Origin: JBGTCY01 sp041748615
GTDB lineage: Bacteria; Bacteroidota; Bacteroidia; Chitinophagales; CAIOSU01
NCBI GenBank assembly: GCA_041748615.1
Contig: JBGTCY010000020.1
Coordinates: 1 to 6,074, forward strand
Direction of reading: 5' to 3'
Length of the DNA: 6,074 nucleotides
The notes below the pieces were generated by a model. The model had not been told where the DNA came from, ran no database searches, and saw nothing but the letters and a program-made list of their open reading frames with translations. How positions within the stretch are numbered: position 1 is the first letter of the stretch; each line of letters opens with the position of its first letter. A program made the translations under genes and the position numbers. Below, in pieces: positions 1-5,292 of this stretch.

Positions 1-240
1 AATGACATCGGCAAGCGCCCGTACCTTGGAAAAAGCATCGGATTTATTCCCTACAAATTGCCACAGTTCAGTGGAAAGGAGTTGTACGAAAAATTGAAAG
101 AGATGAAGGAAAAGGCGGGGTTTGAGATGAAAGAGAAATTCATTTCGGTAGAAACAGCAATTGAAAACACCGGTGAACCATCTGTGCAGCCTACCCGAAA
201 AGGATTTATAAAGCGTACTTTTGAGAAATTGTTCTCTTAA
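1..240 (+). CDS. C-terminal fragment of an unidentified protein (5' end outside the window)
   Basis: Frame 1 is open from the first base to the TAA at 238-240, giving 79 residues of a protein that begins upstream of the window. A TTG at 58-60 could be read as a start, but the frame continues unbroken to the left edge, so a truncated longer gene is much more likely. The visible part has a Gly/Pro/aromatic-rich stretch (RPYLGKSIGFIPYKLPQF, about residues 7-24), then a strongly charged Lys/Glu-rich helix (about 27-47), a polar linker, and a basic tail ending KRTFEKLFS. No catalytic motif is visible and I do not recognise the family. A soluble enzyme of the glycan cluster is plausible from the neighbours only. 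It lies on the same strand as the cupin gene, 114 nt upstream of it. Confidence 0.6.
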   Translation, partial: NDIGKRPYLGKSIGFIPYKLPQFSGKELYEKLKEMKEKAGFEMKEKFISVETAIENTGEPSVQPTRKGFIKRTFEKLFS

Positions 241-354
241 TCATTCTCTTACTGTTTTTATAGGCAACACACATTTTCTCACAACGGGAAAAGGCAAAAT
301 TTACACTACCAAACCCGCCAATAACCTGTATATTTAGTCCGCTAAATCAGTTGA
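241..354 (+). other. Intergenic leader before the cupin-glycosyltransferase operon
   Basis: This 114-nt AT-rich gap separates the truncated first gene from the cupin gene. It contains no ORF of note and no GC-rich hairpin followed by a T-run that would make a terminator. TATATTTA at 329-336 is one base from the Bacteroidota -7 element TAnnTTTG and lies 18 nt before the ATG, but I find no matching TTTG about 20 nt upstream. It may hold the promoter of the downstream run of four genes, with weak support. Confidence 0.3.
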
Positions 355-753
355 ATGCAACCCTACGCCCTTCAAATAGATAAGATTGCTTTTGATGATA
401 TTGATTTCACCATAAGTGTTGCAGAGATTGCAAATACTTTACCTTTTAGCGTAAAAAGAATATATTGGCTGAAATCAAATTCCTTGAAACACAACAGAGG
501 CAGACATGCCCATGTCAATTCGTATCAGTTTTTGATTTCCCTTGCGGGCAACATAAGTTTGACAGCCTTGGACAAAACAGAAAAAAAATATCAATTCGAC
601 CTGCATCAAGATAGTGCGGGGATAGTGATACCACCCAATCATTGGTTGGAGATTGAAATGTCGCCTCACGCCATTTTACTGTGTTTATCATCAGAGCTTT
701 TCAAAGACCAAATCAGTATTTTTGACTACGAAAAGTTCATCAGCGGACAATGA
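355..753 (+). CDS. Cupin sugar 3,4-ketoisomerase-like protein (FdtA/QdtA/WxcM family)
   Basis: A 132-residue single cupin domain. Known family members isomerise dTDP-4-keto-6-deoxyglucose to the 3-keto form, in the cytoplasm, on the route to 3-amino or 3-acylamino 6-deoxy sugars. The core motif is RGRHAH at residues 48-53. H51 and H53 align with the paired active-site histidines of FdtA (H49 and H51 in that protein). Further family signatures are IKR/VKR-Y near residues 33-37, the Q58-F-L-I-S-L-A-G strand, the IPPNHWLEIEMSP turn at about 92-104, the hydrophobic ILLCLSSE strand (107-114) and the FDYEKF tail (123-128). Length fits the family. The start is well fixed because an in-frame TGA at 352-354 directly precedes the ATG. 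The usual D-x-RG segment near the N-terminus is not recognisable, and the Lys after HAH is Val. No dTDP-sugar aminotransferase or dehydratase lies in the window, so the substrate is unknown; a non-catalytic or altered role remains possible. Confidence 0.85.
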   Translation: MQPYALQIDKIAFDDIDFTISVAEIANTLPFSVKRIYWLKSNSLKHNRGRHAHVNSYQFLISLAGNISLTALDKTEKKYQFDLHQDSAGIVIPPNHWLEIEMSPHAILLCLSSELFKDQISIFDYEKFISGQ

Positions 754-1664
754 AAACGATTTCAGTCATCATACCCTGTTACCAGAATGAAGGCAGCATC
801 AGTCTGCTTGCCGAAAAGCTGATGGAGGTGAAAACCCGTTTACAGCAACGGGCTAAAATGCAATTCGTGTTCGTCAACGATGGCTCGACTGACGGTACGC
901 TGCAGGAACTCGAAAAATTCAAATCCACTGCTCCGGAGGTGGTTAAAATCGTTCAACTCACACGCAACTTCGGTTCATATAATGCATTTCTTGCCGGGAT
1001 GCATCATTCCGTAGGCGATTGTCACGTACATCTTCATGCTGATTTGCAGGACCCGCCCGAACTGATTGAAGAGATGTTTGAACATTTTTTAAAAGGCAAT
1101 AAACTCATCATTGCCTACCGGAAAGCAAGAGAAGATGGAAGCTTATTTTCTTCGCTCTATCACTGGAAGGTCAGGCGGTTTGCCATTAGGAATATTCCCC
1201 CGGGCGGCTTTGACTTAATCATGTTTGACGAAGCCATCCGAAACGGCATACTCGCTATTTCAGAGGAAAACACCAACATTGTTTACCTGATTTCATGGCT
1301 CGGCTATCCCTATGTAGCCATTCCTTACACCAGAAAAAAAAGAGCGCACGGCACTTCGCAATGGAAGTTTTGGAAAAAAGTAAGGTTGTTCATTGACACC
1401 TTTTTTTCTTTCACGTCTTATCCGGTTTTGCTGTTGAGAATAATTTGTTTTTTGTGCATCATCACCTCCCTGCTTATGAGCGGATGGCTGATTTACCAAT
1501 GGAGTGAAGGCATGGGCGATACGACAAGCCTCCTGATTTTGTCGGGTATCATTTTGATGTTGTTTTCCGGTGGCGTGATAGCCGGTATTTTATCAGAGTA
1601 TATATACAGAATTCACGAAACCGTGAGAAACAGACCGGCATTCGTAGTGGATTCGGTTAAGTGA
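750..1664 (+). CDS. Membrane-anchored family 2 glycosyltransferase, GtrB/ArnC/DPM1-like
   Basis: This 304-residue protein has the GT2 GT-A fold followed by two transmembrane helices, as in bacterial polyprenyl-phosphate glycosyltransferases such as GtrB and ArnC, which transfer a sugar from a nucleotide donor to a lipid phosphate on the inner membrane. Visible motifs are SVIIPCYQNE (5-14), FVNDGSTDGT (41-50), LTRNFGSYNAFLAG (70-83), HADLQDPPE (96-104), GGFDLIMFD (152-160), RKKRAHGTSQW (195-205), the amphipathic FWKKVRLFIDTF segment (207-218), hydrophobic helices at about 226-251 and 259-281, and the EYIYRIHETVRNRP tail (283-296). The metal/donor-binding motif is usually DADLQDPPE; here the first Asp is His96, while D98, Q100 and D101 are kept. 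The ATG overlaps the cupin stop by 4 bases (ATGA), which suggests translational coupling. Sugar donor and acceptor cannot be read from the sequence. Confidence 0.92.
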   Translation: MKTISVIIPCYQNEGSISLLAEKLMEVKTRLQQRAKMQFVFVNDGSTDGTLQELEKFKSTAPEVVKIVQLTRNFGSYNAFLAGMHHSVGDCHVHLHADLQDPPELIEEMFEHFLKGNKLIIAYRKAREDGSLFSSLYHWKVRRFAIRNIPPGGFDLIMFDEAIRNGILAISEENTNIVYLISWLGYPYVAIPYTRKKRAHGTSQWKFWKKVRLFIDTFFSFTSYPVLLLRIICFLCIITSLLMSGWLIYQWSEGMGDTTSLLILSGIILMLFSGGVIAGILSEYIYRIHETVRNRPAFVVDSVK

Positions 1665-1728
1665 ATTTCAAATTATCTTTTGCTTTAAAATCAGGATATT
1701 TCCATTCTTTTTCCCAAACGATAGAAAA

Positions 1729-2883
1729 TTGAATATCAAAAAAAATACAGGTTGCTTTGGTTGGTTGATGATTTTTTTACTTTTCATCATTTTGATAGAA
1801 TTGACAGGGTATTTCTGTATGAGTTTTTTCTCTCCCAAAGCAACCCATGAACAATTTTTTTCAGGGGATTACTTTAAAATGAGAAAAATGTTGATGGATA
1901 AAAAAAGCAATACGCCCGTATCAAGATATTTGTCGTTGCCTTATTATCCTTATACTCCTAATCCGGGTTACACAACAGAAGCTGTTGTTCAGCACAATGA
2001 GCAGGGATACCGTGGCGCTCCTGTGCCGGTAATGAAAGGAGAAAAATTCAGAGTGCTTTGCCTTGGAGGGTCAACGACCTATGGAACCGTTGTAAAAACC
2101 CCGGAACAGACATATCCTGCTCAATTAGAGAAAATATTAAATCAATGGCATTTATCCGGGAAGCTCAGACTCACGGAGAAGGGGGTAGAAGTGATTAATG
2201 GTGGTGTTGAAGCCGCCACTTCAGCGGAAGAACTCACGCATTATCTGTTTAAGTTCAGATATTATCAGCCTGACTTAATAATCATCCATTCCGGTGGAAA
2301 TGACGCAATGATTGATCCGGCTCAACCTGAATTTCAACCCGACTATTCCCACTACAGACGATTACGCTTTCATCTTGAACCCCTTCCCGGAAAATCCGGC
2401 TGGTTGCTCAATTCCTATTTTCTAAGCTTTCTTACGGTACATTTTTTTTATTCCGACTTCGCTTCACAAAATCATTACTTTTCTCATACAGGAAATCAGC
2501 AATATATTAAATGGATGGACAATTCAATATTTACAAACCCGGATTTTGAGCAGGAGGAATATAATTTTTATCCTTTTTTCAGAAATCATGCTACACTGAT
2601 TCAGGCTGCGAAAGCAGATGAATGCACGATTATCAACATTACCTTTGCTTTGAATCCTAATGATGAGTGGGTGGTGAGTAATGAATTATTCCGAAAGCAG
2701 AATAGTTTGAATAATGAGATCATTGAAAAACTGAGTCGACAAAACAATATTCATTTTATACCTTACCACTACGATTCAATCAGCAGCGCAAGTTACTGGT
2801 TGGATGATTGTCATCTCAGCGCAGAGGGGGAGATGGAGAAAGCAATGATGGTGGCTAATAAAATATTTATGATTTACCAATGA
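1729..2883 (+). CDS. Membrane-anchored SGNH/GDSL hydrolase-family protein
   Basis: A 384-residue protein with a short basic N-terminus (NIKK), one hydrophobic helix (about 11-34) and a large domain expected outside the inner membrane. SGNH signatures are in the right order: a pre-domain HNEQGYRG (89-96), block I LCLGGSTTYG (110-119) with likely nucleophile S115, block II INGGVEAATS (156-165), block III HSGGND (187-192) with N191 as likely oxyanion residue, and block V DDCHLSAEG with D359 and H362 as the Asp-x-x-His pair. All four catalytic elements are present, so activity is likely. Relatives in exopolysaccharide clusters add or remove O-acetyl groups on sugars; that role is inferred. The start is TTG at 1729: no in-frame ATG or GTG precedes it in the gap after the glycosyltransferase, and the next ATG (residue 14) would cut into the membrane helix. 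It follows the glycosyltransferase by 64 nt on the same strand. Confidence 0.85.
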   Translation: MNIKKNTGCFGWLMIFLLFIILIELTGYFCMSFFSPKATHEQFFSGDYFKMRKMLMDKKSNTPVSRYLSLPYYPYTPNPGYTTEAVVQHNEQGYRGAPVPVMKGEKFRVLCLGGSTTYGTVVKTPEQTYPAQLEKILNQWHLSGKLRLTEKGVEVINGGVEAATSAEELTHYLFKFRYYQPDLIIIHSGGNDAMIDPAQPEFQPDYSHYRRLRFHLEPLPGKSGWLLNSYFLSFLTVHFFYSDFASQNHYFSHTGNQQYIKWMDNSIFTNPDFEQEEYNFYPFFRNHATLIQAAKADECTIINITFALNPNDEWVVSNELFRKQNSLNNEIIEKLSRQNNIHFIPYHYDSISSASYWLDDCHLSAEGEMEKAMMVANKIFMIYQ

Positions 2884-2935
2884 ACAGCAGAAAGCGAATT
2901 CTTTTGAGGTTAAATTTTAATGTTTTTAATTGATT

Positions 2936-4354
2936 ATGAAAGAGAAGGTGTTATTGGTTGATCTGCCTGTTTTTCCGAAAGGTACTATCTCATTATCATT
3001 GTTTGTGATTTCAGGTGCGCTTCAGCCTCACTTTGATATTGACTACATTGATTTGAATTTTCCGGATAGTCGGAAAAATTTCGAAAAACTGAATTTTGGG
3101 CAATATAAGTTTATCGGACTAAAAGTGTCTGCGCAGAATTTTTTAATTGCCACTGATGTCACAAAAAAAATTAAATCAGCCAACCCTGAAATAAAAATAG
3201 TTTGGGGCGGTGAGTTGCCCTCGTTACTGCCGGATATATGCACTTCAATTGCCGACAGCGTTGTTTCCGGAATATTCGAGCCTGTGGCAACCCGTTTTTT
3301 AACTGACCTTAAAACTGACCGGCTTCAAAAGCAGTATATAGGAAAAAATATTCCCGAAGCTGGAATTCAGTCTCCGGACTTTTCCATGTTAAAGAATGCT
3401 GACCGATACAACAGCTTCATGGGCTTGCCGCTGGAAACTACCAGGGGCTGCACGGAAAACTGTACCTTTTGCATGGTATTGATCATGCAGCAAAAACATT
3501 ATCACCTCAAAAGCATTGAGCAGTTAAAGAATGAAATCCCTGCTTATGCCAACCAATTCATCAATATCGTTGATTATAATTTCGGTGTGAGCGAAAAACA
3601 TGTGATGGATGTTGCCGGTGTAATAGAACATTCAGATGCAACGGGGTGGATGGCGGAAATGAATCTCGAACTGCTGGACAATGATGAAATGCTGGCAGCC
3701 ATGAAAAAAAGTCGCTGCCGGATAGTCTATTGTGGTCTTGAATCGGTGAATGAAGATGCGCTTGGGTCTGTCAATAAATCGGTCACGAACAAGGTGGCTA
3801 ATTATGAACGTATTATCCGCAAGGTTCAATCTTACGGCATCAATATCGCTGCCGGCATCATTTTGGGTCTTGATGGGGAAACTGCTGCATCCTATCGCGC
3901 TACCCTCGATTTTTTTTCCCGCATGGGCATCATATATGCGAAATTCACTTTCCTGACATTTAATCCGGGTACCAGAGTGAAAACATATATGGAAAAGAAA
4001 GGCTCGTACGTCACTGAAGACATCGAAATTTATGACGGCAACCGGATAACTTATCTCCCGTCAGGTATCACTGAGAAGGAATTATATGAAATCACTCGCT
4101 CGTCCATCAAGCATTTTTATTCTTTTGGAGCCATCCTGCGGAGAGCGATGAATGGACCCTCCGGTATGCTGAATAAAACAGAATTTGTTCTATTCAATAT
4201 CTGCTTCAGTCAGTCTTATCGTATGTGGCTGAAATGGGATATTTTCGGAAGACCCGGCAATTTCAAAGACTTGCTGCAGACCGGTTACAGGAAACCGCTT
4301 TCGTTATTAGTTGCAGAAGGCTTATTGAAGGTAGTCCGGCATTTAAGGAAATAA
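2936..4354 (+). CDS. Radical SAM enzyme with cobalamin-binding-like N-terminal domain
   Basis: A 472-residue cytoplasmic enzyme of the B12-binding/radical SAM type. The N-terminal Rossmann-like part (about 1-130) has KVLLVDLP (4-11), a long loop, IGLKVSA (60-66), the helix ATDVTKKIKSANPEIKIVWGG (72-92) and a DSVVSG strand near residue 110; this matches the layout of cobalamin-binding domains. The DxHxxG cobalt-ligand motif is not evident, which is common among these enzymes. The radical SAM core starts with RGCTENCTFC, where C172, C176 and C179 form the CxxxCxxC site for the 4Fe-4S cluster. It continues through CGLES (about residue 268) and GIILGLDGE (307-315). A C-terminal extension follows (about 380-472). 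Known relatives methylate unactivated carbons, close rings or rearrange substrates; the substrate here is unknown. I chose ATG 2936 over the TTG at 2930, six bases earlier; an in-frame TAA at 2927-2929 bounds both. The gap after the SGNH gene is 52 nt, and the gene converges on the FISUMP gene 37 nt downstream. Confidence 0.9.
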   Translation: MKEKVLLVDLPVFPKGTISLSLFVISGALQPHFDIDYIDLNFPDSRKNFEKLNFGQYKFIGLKVSAQNFLIATDVTKKIKSANPEIKIVWGGELPSLLPDICTSIADSVVSGIFEPVATRFLTDLKTDRLQKQYIGKNIPEAGIQSPDFSMLKNADRYNSFMGLPLETTRGCTENCTFCMVLIMQQKHYHLKSIEQLKNEIPAYANQFINIVDYNFGVSEKHVMDVAGVIEHSDATGWMAEMNLELLDNDEMLAAMKKSRCRIVYCGLESVNEDALGSVNKSVTNKVANYERIIRKVQSYGINIAAGIILGLDGETAASYRATLDFFSRMGIIYAKFTFLTFNPGTRVKTYMEKKGSYVTEDIEIYDGNRITYLPSGITEKELYEITRSSIKHFYSFGAILRRAMNGPSGMLNKTEFVLFNICFSQSYRMWLKWDIFGRPGNFKDLLQTGYRKPLSLLVAEGLLKVVRHLRK

Positions 4355-4391
4355 AAAGAACACTCCTTTATGCCCATTCACTTATCCAAAC

Positions 4392-5057
4392 TTATTGCTT
4401 CCGGTCATTCACATCGCGTACGCACCTGCAAGCTAACCCATTTCTTTTATCACCGGTTTTTTTTCCAACCCTTGAATGAGCCGTATGTATAAAACGCGCT
4501 ACGGCATTGACGCTGTCAGCCTCGGTAGAAGTCCAAAATGGCGCTGACAACGAAATACCATTATATCCGCCATCCTCCCGCCTGTTTCCCGCAGGGAGCG
4601 CGGAAAACCCGCTGCTGTTGGTGATTTCCGCCTTTGGTTCAGCCCAGTACAGGTCCAGCTTGAGATGCTTCGCGGAGGTTTCCGCCCCTTCCAAAGTGGC
4701 AATTAAGCTATCCCAATCTCTATTGGAAGCTACTCTCCAGCCTTTCGGACAAAGCCCCCTCGGGTCACTTACGGCAAACCAATTGTATAACCTGCCATAT
4801 TTTTCCCCGTTATCCGAACTGTTTCCATAGTATGACCACGCTCCGGTATTGAGCAGGCTCCAGGTTGCATCCTCGGCTACGAATGGAATACTGTCACCAT
4901 TGGCATAAACGACTGCATCCAGGTTAGTCGTCATCCATTCCTGATTCCCGATGATTACAGAAGCAGGATTACTTTCTTTTTCACCTCCCGAATGACAGGA
5001 TACAAAGAAAAAGAACGCTATTGTCAGCTTACTGAATACGGCACGCGGAAAATACAT
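4392..5057 (-). CDS. FISUMP-domain lipoprotein
   Basis: A 221-residue protein on the minus strand. The N-terminus is a lipoprotein signal peptide: R5 and K10, then a hydrophobic run (LTIAFFFFVS) and a likely lipidated Cys21, followed by a Gly/Ser/Glu-rich linker. The rest is a FISUMP domain (Fibrobacter succinogenes major paralogous domain): IGNQEWMTTNL (36-46), NGDSIPF (53-59), GAWSYY (72-77), KYGRLYNWFAV (86-96), D-PRGLCPKGW (98-107), GFSALPAGNR (150-159), FWTST (174-178) and LACRCVRD near the C-terminus (C210, C212). The domain is common in secreted or outer-membrane proteins of Bacteroidota and Fibrobacterota; its biochemical role is not established. The frame extends to an ATG at 5120, but the ATG at 5057 puts a normal 20-residue signal peptide before the Cys, so I prefer it. 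Its strand is opposite to the glycan genes and parts of it are clearly more GC-rich (62% in 4561-4620 against 33% in 2401-2460), so it may be an independent insertion. Confidence 0.85.
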   Translation of the reverse strand: MYFPRAVFSKLTIAFFFFVSCHSGGEKESNPASVIIGNQEWMTTNLDAVVYANGDSIPFVAEDATWSLLNTGAWSYYGNSSDNGEKYGRLYNWFAVSDPRGLCPKGWRVASNRDWDSLIATLEGAETSAKHLKLDLYWAEPKAEITNSSGFSALPAGNRREDGGYNGISLSAPFWTSTEADSVNAVARFIHTAHSRVGKKTGDKRNGLACRCVRDVNDRKQ

Positions 5058-5112
5058 CTCGAAAATTATTTTAGTGTAGATAAATGGATGCCGAAAGTTA
5101 CCTATCATTTTC

Positions 5113-5195
5113 ATACCCATGTTTTATACCAAAATGAACAAACTTTCCGAAAGCTCTCAAAGGAAATTGCTTGATTTTCAAAGTGATACCCATGT
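5113..5195 (+). repeat. Pair of 10-bp direct repeats, ATACCCATGT
   Basis: ATACCCATGT occurs at 5113-5122 and again at 5186-5195, 73 bp apart. The second copy ends one base before the right arm of the inverted repeat. The first copy overlaps the upstream in-frame ATG (5120) of the FISUMP reading frame. This could be part of a compound regulatory site or a chance repeat in an AT-rich region. Confidence 0.4.
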
Positions 5196-5211
5196 AAGCT
5201 TTCGGAAAGTT
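5141..5211. promoter_or_regulatory. Perfect 15-bp inverted repeat with near-palindromic arms (operator-like)
   Basis: AACTTTCCGAAAGCT at 5141-5155 is the exact reverse complement of AGCTTTCGGAAAGTT at 5197-5211, with 41 nt between the arms. Each arm is itself an almost perfect palindrome centred on one base (CTTTC-C/G-GAAAG), so the two arms can be read as two copies of one dyad site with centres 56 bp apart. The pair sits upstream of both divergent genes, the usual place for a shared regulator's binding sites. A cruciform or RNA stem with a 41-nt loop is the alternative. No regulator gene is present in the window. Confidence 0.55.
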
Positions 5212-5273
5212 GAATACAGATAGTATAATATAATAACTGCGATTACTCCACCTCAATATTGCGTGTTTTGAAT

Positions 5274-5281
5274 TATTTTTG
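5274..5281 (+). promoter_or_regulatory. Possible Bacteroidota -7 promoter element
   Basis: TATTTTTG matches the Bacteroidota consensus TAnnTTTG exactly, on the strand of the second SGNH gene. It lies 11 nt before that gene's ATG, so transcription would start only a few bases upstream of the codon. No good TTTG -33 element is seen at the expected distance. In an AT-rich region this match could be chance. Confidence 0.25.
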
Positions 5282-5292
5282 GATTACTAAAG

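Larger units (their letters stand above)
5058..5292. other. Divergent intergenic region between the FISUMP and second SGNH genes
   Basis: This 235-nt AT-rich region must hold the promoters of both flanking genes, which are transcribed outward. It contains the 15-bp inverted repeat (5141-5155 and 5197-5211), a 10-bp direct repeat, a further CCGAAAGTT half-site at 5091-5099, an AT-rich block at 5221-5236 containing TATAAT (5224-5229), and an exact TAnnTTTG match (5274-5281). No ORF here looks like a real gene. Confidence 0.6.

Noticed and set aside
2930..2935. TTG start for the radical SAM protein
   Set aside because: It adds only two residues and a weaker start codon; the ATG at 2936 begins a typical MKEKVLLVD N-terminus.
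2691..2981. Extra copies of TTCCGAAAG-like words (near 2690 and 2971-2981) resembling the inverted-repeat arms
   Set aside because: Both fall inside coding sequence, encode ordinary residues and lack the full dyad, so they are probably chance. They also weaken the case for the lone half-site at 5091.
2442..3917. Runs of eight T (2442-2449 and 3910-3917) as possible frameshift or phase-variation sites
   Set aside because: Both frames continue with family-consistent sequence through the runs, and runs of this length are expected in AT-rich Phe codons.
4355..4391. Bidirectional terminator between the convergent radical SAM and FISUMP genes
   Set aside because: No GC-rich hairpin with a T-run can be found in these 37 nt on either strand.
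4225..4479. An 84-codon plus-strand frame over the end of the radical SAM gene
   Set aside because: It overlaps the radical SAM C-terminus in another frame and then runs antisense to the FISUMP C-terminus; no motif or start context supports it.
4507..4830. A 107-codon plus-strand frame across the FISUMP gene
   Set aside because: It lies wholly antisense to a gene with unmistakable FISUMP motifs, and its translation is low-complexity Ser/Leu/Pro with no domain.
5058..5120. N-terminal extension of the FISUMP protein to the ATG at 5120
   Set aside because: It would put 41 residues before the lipobox Cys, too long for a normal lipoprotein signal; the ATG at 5057 gives a standard 20-residue signal peptide.
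4992..5174. A 60-codon plus-strand frame over the FISUMP signal peptide and leader
   Set aside because: It is antisense to the lipoprotein signal and runs through the left arm of the inverted repeat; the translation is basic and has no recognisable fold.
5141..5211. Miniature transposable element bounded by the 15-bp inverted repeats
   Set aside because: No matching target-site duplication is seen at the outer edges, and the arms are internally palindromic, which fits operator sites better.
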